DNA from: Ailurus styani
Lineage: Eukaryota > Chordata > Mammalia > Carnivora > Ailuridae
Assembly (NCBI GenBank): GCA_002007465.1
Contig: LNAC01000038.1
Span: 4,769,286-4,833,285 of the forward strand
Reading direction: 5' to 3'
Length of the DNA: 64,000 nt
This document shows, one piece after another, positions 36,824 through 47,522 of this stretch. Under the pieces are notes generated by a model. The model worked only from the letters and a program-made list of their open reading frames with translations. It was not told the DNA's origin and ran no database searches. How positions within the stretch are numbered: position 1 is the first letter of the stretch; every line of letters starts with the position of its first letter. A program made the position numbers and the translations under genes.

Positions 36824-37054
36824 CTTGCCCACGTATTGATAATCAGATCCTGTATATTCCTCCAGTAAGAAAAATTGATTCCACATCCACCCACGTTTTT
36901 GACGATGCAGAATTTTGCCATCACTCCTAGGTACACGTGCACCTAAAATTCTTTTCTGAGGCACAGGAGTCCTTCTGAACATTATCTCTGGAGAACAGAA
37001 ATGTGGCAGGCATACCCAGAGTAGAAATAATACCAAAAATTGATATATTGTCAT
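36824..37054 (-). CDS. CDH10: CDH10 (cadherin-10) first coding exon, partial gene
   Basis: Cadherin-10 is a single-pass type II classical cadherin for calcium-dependent adhesion, mainly in brain. This exon gives 77 codons. Residues 1-22 are a hydrophobic signal peptide ([20 protein letters not shown]). A basic prodomain follows, with a furin site RQKR at 51-54. The mature chain starts at Gly55 ([20 protein letters not shown]), with Trp56 and Trp58 as the paired Trp2/Trp4 of type II strand-swap adhesion. The peptide agrees almost residue for residue with CDH10 as I know it, including the length of 77 before the intron, and it differs from CDH6, CDH9 and CDH12 in the leader. The start has A at -3 and an in-frame TGA two codons upstream. 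The exon ends in phase 0 at Lys77, followed by GTAAGT. The remaining EC domains, membrane span and catenin-binding tail lie outside the window. No break is seen; a few leader and prodomain residues differ from human, as expected between orders. Confidence 0.95.
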
Positions 37055-37179
37055 AGTTCACTTCTTGAAAATTTCCAACGTGGATGAAGAGAAAGCAGTC
37101 TTATTTTATTGGGTTGAATTTTACTGTGTTTCAACTGGTTTCCAACATCTCATCAACGTTTTGGACATGTTTCCAAAAG
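37055..37179 (-). other. CDH10: Candidate 5' UTR part of the same CDH10 exon
   Basis: Upstream of the ATG there must be untranslated exon sequence and a 3' splice site. The best acceptor I see on the minus strand is a T-rich run (repeats of TTTG ending GAAG) preceded by CACTGAC as a possible branch point. That would start the exon at about 37179. Alternatives nearer the ATG are ...AATAAAATAAG and ...GAAATTTTCAAG. The choice is inference from splice-site appearance only. Confidence 0.35.
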
Positions 37180-37946
37180 CTTCAAACAAACAAACAAATA
37201 AAAAAGTCAGTGGACAACATTTTGAATGTTACCTGTCACTTTAAACTTAAAGTGATAAAGATTAACTAATAGCAACCAAAATATTTCCTTTCCCTCTTTT
37301 ATATAAAATAATGAGCAGTTTTGGGAGACATTACCTGTCTAGTAACATGCCTAAATTTATGAAAAGATAATGGTAAATAACTTCTTTCAAACAAATTCTA
37401 AGGTGACATATTATGCTTCCATTTATTTTGTCTTTTGTTATAGCAGTTTTCTGGAAGTATAATACCTATATAAAGTGGAGATGTAGTTAATTTTGCATGT
37501 CAATTTTTTCAGAGTAGCTTAACATAAATTAAAACATTGAAAACAAAATGGTGACTTAAAAAACTACAGAAAACATGCATCTGTTGTGCAATGCAAAGAT
37601 ATTTAAATGGGTTTTATGTATTTATTTTTTTAGACAGGGGAGAGGGAGAGAGTGACAGGGTAGAGTTAGGGGCATGTGATTTTTATTTGGTTTTATTTTG
37701 TTCATGTGTTTCTCTGTTTCTGGCTTCCTTCAGGTCTTTCTTGAAACCTCCCGTCATATTTATATTTAAGAATTTACTACAAGTGCTTTATTTATTTATT
37801 GGGGATATATTCCATCTCCCTGCTATAATCACATGGTTTTATACCTGCTGTAATATGTGTCTTCAACAGATTCTTGTACAAAGATGATCAATAAACATTT
37901 GAATTGAATGAATGAATACATTGTAAGTTGATTCAAAAATCTAAGT
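37180..37946. other. CDH10 intron upstream of the coding exon, unassigned
   Basis: AT-rich. Possible L2 3' end at 37840-37920 ('CAATAAACATTTGAATTGAA', TGAATGAATA). Confidence 0.45.
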
Positions 37947-37961
37947 ACCATCCTCTTTTCT

Positions 37962-38150
37962 TTTTTAAGATTTTATTTATTTATTTGACAAAGAGAGAGA
38001 GAGATCACAAGTAGGCTGAGAGGTAGGTAGAGAGGAGGAAGCAGGCTCCCTGCTGAGCAGGGAGCCCGATGCGGCCTCGATCCCAGGACCCTGGGATCAT
38101 GACCTGAGCCAAAGGCAGAGGCTTTAACCCACTGAGCCACCCAGGCGCCC
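37962..38150 (-). mobile_element. CAN SINE, young
   Basis: Near-consensus reverse copy. Perfect 15-bp TSD ACCATCCTCTTTTCT at 37947-37961 and 38151-38165. It is about 0.9 kb from the CDH10 ATG. Confidence 0.96.
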
Positions 38151-38165
38151 ACCATCCTCTTTTCT

Positions 38166-39354
38166 ACATAGTTATGCCTCAATATTTTTGTATGGAAATA
38201 CATATTTTGAAATCATAGTTATTTTATTCTTCGTTTATACTATTGTCAATCCTAACAATATTATTTTTATTTTAAAATCTTCCTTGTAGATTGTTTTTGT
38301 TCATTTGTTTTCTGTTAGGCATGAATTTTATTTCAGAATATGATAAAATATTTGTTATAAAAAAGTGGTTTGGGGACCAAAAGGATTGAATTCTTCTTCT
38401 CTATCATGGCAGTGCATTCTAAGGACTCTAGCATTGACGCTGACATTTATGCTTTCATCCACAATGATCTGTAAGCAATCTGCTTACTTTTTTTTGGTTT
38501 TGTTTTATTAAGAAGATTTAAAGGTTAAAGCAAACATGCTTTTACAAGTAAGATTAATGATGAAGCAGTATTTCCCTTGAGTGTATTAAATGACAGTGGA
38601 GCTCTCAACAGCATGCGGAACATTCAACAGGACAGATGTAAATTGTATTAAAACAACGTCATGTAAGGCTATACTTTGAGTATAGAAATTGTCTGATACA
38701 TAAAATGATTTTACATTACAAAGCACTGACTTTACAGAAACTTAAATTGATTGGATTCTAAGTAATAGGAACATTTACCAAAACAATGTCTGTCTTTTTA
38801 TGTAATAGGACATGATAGATGGTATTCTCCAGAAACATACACTGTTCCTTAGAGTTAGAAGAAAATGTGTCATTCAGAGTACCTTCTCTTTTCTATAAAA
38901 GCTTTAACATTTACTGAAGCAACAGCCATTCTCATCTCTTTTTTCATTTTAAAAATATATTTCAGTAACTATATATATTAGTGAGCACTTTTAATGCAAT
39001 TATAACATTATCTATAATTTTAAAAGCTTAAGCACCAATATTTTGGGGAAGGAGTAGGTGCAGATGCAACCTTTGAAAGTTGTTGGTAAATAACTGGAGC
39101 TCCACATATGCATGGGGTCTTTACTTTCATTATTGTTCTAGTTTCTATTATTTAATGATAAGATCCCTGAAGGTTTTATAATGAAATGGACTACTTAATA
39201 CTGATTTAATGTCATTAAAATACGTTTAAAATATATTTTACATAAATATTGTCTGATAAAACCATTTCAAACAATGACAAGATTAAATAAAATTTTAAAA
39301 AGCAAAAGTTTTTAATTTTGATTATTTTGATTTATGAATTTTGTTTTTCTTTAG
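38166..39354. other. Unassigned AT-rich stretch
   Basis: No repeat or gene that I can name. Confidence 0.5.
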
Positions 39355-39422
39355 TACATTGGGCTTTTGGTCCCATATCTAAAAATTTTTGCCTAACTTA
39401 GGGTCAAGAAAACTTATCTCTT

Positions 39423-39623
39423 TTTTTTTTTTTTTAAAGATTTTATTTATTTATTTCATAGAGGGAGAGAGATCACAAGGAGGCAGAGAGGCAGGCAGAG
39501 AGAGAGGAGGAAGCAGGCTCCCCGCTGAGCAGGGAGCCCGATGCGGGCCTCGATCCCAGGACCCTGAGATCATGACCTGAGCCGAAAGCAGAGGCTTTAA
39601 CCCACTGAGCCACCCAGGCGCCC
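39423..39623 (-). mobile_element. CAN SINE, young
   Basis: Near-consensus reverse copy in L1. Perfect 17-bp TSD AAGAAAACTTATCTCTT at 39406-39422 and 39624-39640. Confidence 0.96.
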
Positions 39624-39947
39624 AAGAAAACTTATCTCTTATGTTTTCTTTTCAGAGTTTTATAGTCTTAGTTGTTACATTTAGGTCTATGATCCAACCT
39701 AAATCAAGTTTTGTATATGATGTGAGATATGAATTGAAGTTCTTTCTTTGGCTTATGAATATCCAGTTGTCCAAGCTCCATTGTTGAAAAGTCCATTCTT
39801 TCTCCACTGAATTGCCTTGGTGCTTTAGTCAAAAATCAGTTTGTCTACATATGTGTGGGTCTATTTTTAGACTGTCTACTTTATTACATTCATCTTTTTG
39901 CCCAACTTCATACCAAGAGTACACTATTGTGATTACTGTAATTTATT

Positions 39948-40142
39948 TTTTTTAAAGATTTTATTTATTTATTTGACAGAGAGAGAGAGATTACAAGTAG
40001 GCAGAGAAGTAGGCAGAGAGAAAGGAGGAAGTAGGCTCCCTGCTGAACAGAGAGCCCAATGCGGGCCTCGATCCCAGGACCCTGAGATCATGACCTGAGC
40101 TGAAGGCAGAGGCTTTAACCCACTGAGCCACTCAGGTACCCA
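39948..40142 (-). mobile_element. CAN SINE inserted at the tail of another SINE
   Basis: Reverse copy with TSD TGTAATTTATT at 39937-39947 and 40143-40153. It lies inside the larger duplicated target of the following SINE. Confidence 0.93.
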
Positions 40143-40153
40143 TGTAATTTATT

Positions 40154-40317
40154 ATTTTTTTTAAGATTTTATTTATTTACCTGAGAGAGAGAGCATAAGC
40201 AGGGGGGACAGCAGAGGGAGAAGGGGAGGCAGGCTCCCCGCTGAGCAGGGAGCCTAGTAGGAGCCCTGGGATCATAATCTGAGCCTAAGGTAGAAACTCA
40301 ACTGACTGAGCCACCCA
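40154..40317 (-). mobile_element. Older CAN SINE, first insertion of a stacked pair
   Basis: Reverse copy missing part of the head ('GCCACCCA' without the usual GGCGCCC). Its TSD GATTACTGTAATTTAT is seen at 39931-39946 and 40318-40333, now separated by both SINEs. Confidence 0.92.
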
Positions 40318-40507
40318 GATTACTGTAATTTATAAATCTCTCGAAATCGGATAATGTTGCATTAGTACATGAAAACATATCCAACATTGTTCATTATTTG
40401 AGAAAAGCAAATTAAAATGACTATTAACAAGTGTTAGTGAGGATGTGGAGGAAGTAGAACTATTCTACACTACTGATGGGAATGTAAAATGGTGCAATCT
40501 CCTTGGA

Positions 40508-40985
40508 AGACAAGGTGGTAGGTTGAATAATGGCCCCTCAAAGATGTACACATTCTAATCCCTGGAACCTGTGGGACCCATGAATATATTACTTTATAAG
40601 GTGAAAGGGACTTTGCAGATGGTAGTAATTGCAAGATTGTAGAGATTCAGGAGAGTCCTCAGGATTATTCAGGTGAGATCACTGTAATCATAAGGATCCT
40701 TATAAGAGGAAGGCAGGAGGATCAGGGTCAATAGCAGGAGATAAGACCAAAGAAGAGGTCAGAGTGTCTTGAGCAAGAGGGCAATAGCCAGAATGCAGGA
40801 AACCTAGAAGCTAAAAAAAAAAGGAAGTACTGGATTCTCCTCTAGAGCCTCCAGATGGAACACAGCCCCTAGGACAACTTAATTTTAGACTTTTGACCTC
40901 TAGATATACAATAGATAAATCTATGTTGTGGTAAGCCACTCAGTTTGTGGTAAGTTGTTACAGCAGGAATAGGATTGGCAGATGC
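40508..40985 (+). mobile_element. MLT1-like MaLR LTR
   Basis: 'GTTGAATAATGGCCCCTCAA', 'AATCCCTGGAACCTGTGGGA', 'AAAGGGACTTTGCAGATGGT', 'GGATTCTCCTCTAGAGCCTC' and 'GTAAGCCACTCAGTTTGTGG'. The full consensus order is kept. Solo LTR within an L1. Confidence 0.88.
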
Positions 40986-41090
40986 TTAAAATTGTAAAAA
41001 TACATCTACAATATAATCTAGTTTTCCGCTCCCAGATATTTATAAAAGAGGAATGAAAGCATGTACTCACCTAAAACCTTACATGTGAGG

Positions 41091-41279
41091 GGTACCTGGT
41101 TGGCTCAAGTCAGTTGAGTGTCCGACTTTTGGTTTTGGTTCAGGTCCTGACCTCACGGGTTATGAGGTCTAGCCCCCCACCCCCCACCCCAGGTTGGGCT
41201 CCAAGCTCAGTGGGGAGTCTCCTTGAAGATTCTCTTCCTCCGCCCCTCCCCCCTCAAATAAATAAATAAATCCTTAAAA
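41091..41279 (+). mobile_element. CAN SINE, older
   Basis: 'GGGGTACCTGGTTGGCTCAA', a C-rich body (CCCCCCACCCCCCACCCC) and (AAATA)n tail. Confidence 0.92.
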
Positions 41280-41414
41280 CATAGAAATCTATGGATAATA
41301 TCAAAAAACCTGTCAACAAACCAAACATTACAGGTGAATGTATAAACAAATTGTAGTATATCCATACAATAGAATGTTACTAAGCAATAAAAAAGAATAA
41401 TCATTTTTGTTCCA

Positions 41415-42480
41415 CAAGTAAGGAGCTTAAAGTTACCACTCCAACCTAACAACACAAAGCTGAAAAGACTGAAAAATCAGCAACGTTTCTGGACCCATGA
41501 GATCCATAGAAGGATTCTGAGCAAACTAGTACTCCTGAGATTGGAAAGATACACAGATGAATAAAGGAAACAAGACTTAGGAGCAGAGACTCAAGAGCAG
41601 AAACCATTTGGAACCAGTAATTATACAGGAAATCTGAACTGTAACTGACAAATTACTGGAGGCTTAGTGCACACAACTCTGAAAATTAAAAACTCCAGGG
41701 CCATCCAGTGATGGGGCCAGGCTTCCTCTGTATTATGAGATTTACCTGCAGGAGCTTGACCAGTTTCCTACAGTAAAATCCAAGAAAAATCCCCTATGTT
41801 TTCAATGAGAAGAGTAGAAAACATTTTGAAATGCCCCAGTCATTCTCTTCCTAACAAGGTTTGCCCTCAGGGGAAACTAGTTAACCAAAGCCTAATTTAC
41901 TGGAGTATTATCAAAGCCTAATTGACCTGGGGGGAAGGGAAATCTATGGTTTAGTCCTATCCAGCCATCATGTTTCACCAACAGAAGGAAAAAAACTGAG
42001 AAATGTTTGTGAAGTTCACGATCCAAGGGCATAGGCTCACTAAGTGAGAATACTAATCACAGGCTCTAGAATGCTTCCCCTGACCCTACACTTAACCCAT
42101 CAAATTACTGTAGGACTATTTATAGCAGTTCCATTTCCCCATATATGTCCAGCTTTCAAAAAAAAAAAAAAAAAATACAAGGCATCTGAAAAGGCAAAGA
42201 AGCCCAAACTGAAGAAACACAGCAAGCATCAGAATTAGACATGGCAGGACTGTTGGAATTATCAGAGTTGGAGTTTAAAGCAACTATGGTTAATATGTTA
42301 GGTGTTCCCATACATAAAGTAGATAGCATACAAGAACAGATGGGCAAGGTAAGCAGAGAGATAGAAATCCTAAGAACTAAAATGAAATGCAAGAGATAAA
42401 AAATACTGTACTGTAAATGAAAAAGGCCTTTGATAGCCTCATTAGTAGATTGGACATGGTTGGATGTTCAAGGACCTCCC
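41415..42480 (+). mobile_element. L1M 5' region and ORF1 part
   Basis: It shares its order with 5458-6700: 'CTAACAAGGTTTGCCCTCAG', 'GAAACTAGTTAACCAAAGCC', 'GCATCAGAATTAGACATGGC', 'AAGCAACTATGGTTAATATG', 'AAGAACAGATGGGCAAGG'. A run of 17 A lies at 42158-42174. No open frame. Confidence 0.75.
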
Positions 42481-42489
42481 TGGTTAAAA

Positions 42490-42625
42490 AAAAAAAATTC
42501 TGGTAAGTGATGTTGATAATGGGATAGACTATGAATGTGTGGGGGCAGTGGGTATATGAGGAATCTCTTTTCCTTCCTCTTAAATTTCTTAGAAACCTAA
42601 AAATGCTATAAGAAAAAAAAACAAT
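42490..42625 (+). mobile_element. L1M 3' end joined directly to the ORF1 fragment
   Basis: 'GATGTTGATAATGGGATAGA', 'GAATGTGTGGGGGCAGTGGG', 'GAAACCTAAAAATGCTATAA': an old L1 3' end, so ORF2 is absent between the two parts. Confidence 0.7.
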
Positions 42626-43814
42626 TTATAAACACACACACAAAATAAAAATAGGAAATTATATGAAACAAACCAACAGTTAATTTGTCCAATGTTAATT
42701 CTTCCTAGGTATGTTTTATATAACTACAAGCCCAGTTATTAGCAGTTTCAAAATATTGCTCCTTCATTATAAATACCACAAATAATTACTCTTCCACTAA
42801 CCTGACTCAAAATACAGAACACCTTTGACACTTCCATTAAATCAAGTATATCTCCGACATGGGCGGTCAATATATACCTTTGCTTTTGTTTTTATCTTCC
42901 TGGATGTCAGCTCTTTCTACCCCCCACCCCATACTATGTGCCAACACGCTATTTAAATCATCATTATTTCATGGAAAAAGTGTATACTATTGCACTAACA
43001 AATTTCCTTAACCTTTATCTTTTTTACTTTATAATATATCCTACAGGGTGTTAGTTAAATTAATTTTCCAAAACCCACTTCACCAAGACCCAAATCAATT
43101 AAAAAATTTTAACATATCTAACTACCGGGAAGATAACATCTGAAATTTACAGTTTATTGCAATGTCTGGAACCAGGTGATATTTTTTTTAAAAATATGTT
43201 ACATTATTTCTAATCATTTATTTCATTTCAAGTCTGACGTGTAACTTTTTACATACGTAAGCTACTCCCTTACTAATACATAATTCCGAATCAAGTCTAG
43301 GTATTTATACTTTATTGAATTTCCCTCACTAGTGAATTATTGCTATATGCATAACTGAACATTTCTTGAATTAAGTAAAAAATATGTTATAAAAGAGGTC
43401 TTCTGAATAGGTTAGATTACTTATGGTGAAAAACAAAAGTTAAATTTTAGAATATGAAAATATAATGTAAGGGAGATATACTTGTTTGAAATTGTGAACA
43501 GAATTATTATTGGAAGGAATCAAGTGGGTTGAGACCACAGTTAAACTATTTCCTGATATGAAAATGCTAAAAATTAATGAAATTCTATGTCATTTCCAGT
43601 TAATAAATTTATTCTCAAGAAATCCTTTCAACACCACAGCACCTTATTTTAATCTCAAAAATAACTTACTATGAATATCACATGAAGTTTAAAAATTATT
43701 GAGCCATCTCTCAGCATTCTGCATTCCTGTAATTCTTTTAGATCTGTGCTTGGCAAAATTTAATGTAAATTCACATCTCCTAGGGCTCTGGTTAGATGTC
43801 AGTGTTCTCATTTA
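42626..43814. other. Unassigned AT-rich stretch
   Basis: Nothing recognised. Confidence 0.5.
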
Positions 43815-43900
43815 CCAAGTTTGGGTGGAGCACAAGATTCTGCATTTCTAACAAACTCTCCTGTAATGCCAATGAGGCTGGACCACACACTTTGAACGGA
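43815..43900 (+). mobile_element. MER5A-like hAT DNA transposon fragment
   Basis: 'GATTCTGCATTTCTAACAAA', 'CTCTCCTGTAATGCCAATGA' and 'GGCTGGACCACACACTTTGA' match the MER5A 3' half. Confidence 0.65.
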
Positions 43901-45857
43901 AAAACCCAAAGACCTCTCTAAACCTAAATCATCTTCAGAACACGTTCATAACTTTTTCCTGTTTGATGACTCACAGCTCGGTATGTGGCCTGTTACACTG
44001 ATGGGAAAATAAAATATAAGGTGACTACTGCAGGAAGATCATTATTATTTCCAAATAGTCAGCTTTTTCCCAGATTTTTTTTAATCAGAAGAAACTGTTT
44101 GATTCAAGTCAGCACACTACAGCAATTAATCTGCTCATACCACAAACTCTGTTTTCCTTTATATGTACACTTTCACATCTTTGCCTGAATTTTATTTCAT
44201 TTTTACAACCAGAGACTTTTCATTATTCTTCTGAAATATTTATCAAAACCATCATTTTCTCTAAAATATGCAATTTTATTTATAAATAGTAAGCCAAGAA
44301 TGGCAGATTACAGAATATAATATAAGAGACATTTCAACACATCTCAATTTTTAATTAGGTCTCTACATGTCACAGATGATCAATTAAGCTGTAATCCACC
44401 CTTGGCTAATAAAAGGAATTAGTCATTCTTCAGTCAGCTGATTATGTTGATTAAGATCTTAATGTACTAGCTTTTAAATTTTTCTTTAATTTTGTCATTT
44501 ATAATCATAATAGAAAATCCTAAAGATTATTAAGACCAAATCCAAGCCTCTATGGATGAACAATTTTAATCCTTTTAGAGTTTCATAGCACCAATACAGC
44601 CTAGTGATATTTCAACATTGAGAAATAAAGGAACATTTTTCAGGTGTGTTTATACAATTTAAATGAGCCAGTGCATACTAAATGCTTCCTTTTTATGCAG
44701 CTGATACCATTTTATGCATCTAGTATAAAACACTATGTGAGATAATTGAATCAAAGCACTACACTAAGGACTCAAATAATATGAGTCCATATGCTTGATC
44801 ATATTTTCCAAGAGTTCATTACACATTACCTACTGTGCTCTAATGTCACAGGAAGTACATAATTCTAAGTTGAATATTTATCACTCTATCTTAAGTATAT
44901 GTCTGCATATGTATCTCTGTTTAGACTGTAAGTTTAAAGCAGGGTCTTAGGTCTTGAATCACAAGTTAAAATAAAGGTATTGCACGAAGTATTAAATATT
45001 TTTGGAATTAGACTGAATATTATTATTCTTTCAAAAACATTTAAATGAGAAGAAAACTTGGTTTCTTTTTCTAAAAAAGCACAACAATGTGTTAAGGGCC
45101 ATTTATACTATTTTATGCTCAAATCCTATTTATATATAACGTCACAGAATTCACATGGAACATTAGTCAAATCGGAAATCAATATGTCGAATAAATTATC
45201 AAACACTGCTAGGATTGTTACCAATGCAGACAGAATTCCAAGAAGCTCTGATCCTTGCTATTCTCCTCAGATTAAAATTCCCCTTCAAGCAAAACCATTT
45301 GAAATTAATTTTATTCCCCAGGAATGTGACCTGCACACAAACCAGCAATACGCTTTTCCACTCTACTACGTGCTAACATTTTAACATGATAATTAGCAAA
45401 ACCAGATACGACACACATAAATTTAGGGCAGTGGGTGGATAAAGCATGTGGCAGGAGTCTAGAGAGCATTGTTGAGTGAGACACATAGTTGGTGTGGCTA
45501 TTTTCTCTAAGGTTCCCGCTAATAAGCTAGGATAGCACCCATGAGTTCTTGCTTCGTTCTCTGCAGCCTTTTTAACTTCAGTAGCAAGTGACAGTCCCAG
45601 ATGTAACGTGATCTTCGCTCAAGTTAGCAGTGCTAATACAGCTGTGACATTGCACCTGCTGCTTCCTGAAGTCTCATTCTACTGTAGCTAGGATTTATTT
45701 CACTAAGTGGAAATTGGTAGAAAGAATGCTCTCAGGGTGACTTAAAGATGTTAGGAGAAAAGCCATCTGGCACCCAATTTTCTTTGATCTGAGACTTGAA
45801 CTGCTTCTGAAAAGCAATGAATGAAAAGATGGGAAGAGAGGGCTTGAGAGTTTTGTT
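43901..45857. other. Repeat-poor intronic stretch
   Basis: About 2 kb with no named repeat. It has several homeodomain-like ATTA/TAAT cores (e.g. 'GATCAATTAAGCTGTAATCC' at 44380). The 108-codon frame at 45058-45384 resembles no known protein. Confidence 0.4.
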
Positions 45858-45871
45858 AGGAATTCCTTCCC

Positions 45872-46100
45872 GGGCGCCTGGGTGGCTCAGTGGGTTAAAG
45901 CCTCTGCTTTCGGCTCAGGTCATGATCTCAGTGTCCTGGGATCGAGGCCCGCATCGGGCTCTCTGCTCAGCAGGGAGCCTGCTTCCTCCTCTCCCTGTCT
46001 CTCTGCCTGCCTCTCTGCCTACTTGTAATCTCTCTCTCTGTGTGTCAAATAAATAAATAAAATCTTTAAAAAAAAAAAAAAAGCTTAAAAAAAAAAAAAA
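45872..46100 (+). mobile_element. CAN SINE, young
   Basis: Near-consensus with an extended tail AAAA...AAGCTTAAAA...A. Perfect 14-bp TSD AGGAATTCCTTCCC at 45858-45871 and 46101-46114. Confidence 0.97.
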
Positions 46101-46114
46101 AGGAATTCCTTCCC

Positions 46115-47518
46115 AACATAGGGCGTCATTCCTCATTGAATGCATTCTTAGTAGAACATCAAGAAAAAATTTCCATAGCTAGAAGATTAAAGATAATTTC
46201 CTTTCCAAGTTACTTATGTGAAGACCTGTGCGTGTACTGATAAATAGCATGCAAACAATCACTACACACTTCAGCATGTTCTACTATATGAATTTATAGC
46301 ATAGGTACGAAATTGGGGTCAACCAACAGCAAACTGTGTTCTTGCTGTTAAACCTAAAAGTGCAAAAAGACATGACATTAACTTGTAAAATTAGTTAAAA
46401 GTACAAATGTGGAGATACATTATCGGTCATAAAATATCTACTTCATTTATAAATATAGTTATTACATGTAGATAACCATAGTAATCATAAGACAGATCTT
46501 TTTGGCATGCATTTATGAGATGGTCAGGCTTAAATAAAAGCAGACAATTTTATCAGCACTAATTTTTAATTCTAATTATGCTTCAATATTTGCACAATAC
46601 TAAAAAGCCCATTTGTAGATAGCCTATCTTATCTCTATGTGGAGGCCCATTACATAAAAAAGGATTAACTCCTAAATTATGCATCTGTAGCTGAAATATA
46701 AAATTGGAATAGCATTGTGTTAAATTTCATCTTCTTGAGGGCAAAAAGGACTAGATTGTAATTTATTTTCTATTTTTCATAATGCTTGGCTCAATGTTAA
46801 ATAGTACTTTCATTGTAGTTTTCAATTGAACTAAAAAGACAGTACAAGGTTTATATCTTTATGTTCTATTATTTATTCATATTTTAAGTCTTCAAGATAT
46901 CAATGCTTAAGTATAGACTCTAGAGTCTAAAACATTGTATGAGTTTTGTAGATACTTGAGCTAGTAAGTCTGATTATAATGAGCACCCCAATATGCTAGT
47001 TGTACCAATAGTTGTGTGTGGATTTTTTTTTTCACAATATCAATAGAGTGTGCTTAGAATTTTCACTATGTAGATGGGGTCACCAAGGTTCAGAACTGTT
47101 CTCTCAGCAATGTTTATGGAGCACTTTCTGTGTGCCATGCATTTTGCTATATGGAAGCTGTCAAATGTGAACAAAGCTGAAACAACTCTCATCGTCTAAA
47201 AACTAAGTGTTGATGAGTGACAAGAGCACCAAATCCAAATATGGATGATCTGAGAAATCTTTCTGCAGAAAATCATATCCGACATGACACACAGGGAAGA
47301 GGAAACAGTGTCATTGTGCGTGTATGTGTGCATGATGTATGCAAACCAGGGTGGTAATGACACTGAGTTCTGGCAACACAGTGGGATGGACTGGTGCTCC
47401 ATGAATTGGAATAATGGGTTTTGAATATGTAATGGGTCACAAACATGGCAAAGAATGTATAAAACTGGGGGGGGAGGGGGAAGGAGGGTGTGCATTGATA
47501 AAATGGAACACTTCACTT
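46115..47518. other. Mostly unassigned stretch
   Basis: A reverse L2-like patch lies at 47105-47190 ('GTTTATGGAGCACTTTCTGT', 'GTGCCATGCATTTTGCTATA'). A G-rich run lies at 47467-47485. No gene. Confidence 0.5.
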
Positions 47519-47522
47519 TGAT

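Larger units (their letters stand above)
39355..40368 (-). mobile_element. L1 ORF2 fragment, with three SINE insertions
   Basis: Reverse L1 order: 'TTTTTGCCTAACTTAGGGTC', 'TTAGTTGTTACATTTAGGTC', 'GAATATCCAGTTGTCCAAGC', 'GATTACTGTAATTTATAAAT', 'TCGAAATCGGATAATGTTG'. Confidence 0.85.
40369..41410 (+). mobile_element. L1 ORF2 3' fragment split by an LTR and a SINE
   Basis: 'GAAAAGCAAATTAAAATGAC' and 'TACTGATGGGAATGTAAAAT' come before the LTR. 'TTTATAAAAGAGGAATGAAA' and 'TAGTATATCCATACAATAGA' come after it. The pieces are collinear with L1 ORF2. Confidence 0.75.

Noticed and set aside
45058..45384. 108-codon forward frame
   Set aside because: No recognisable domain, no splice or promoter context. 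Chance length in AT-rich DNA is plausible.
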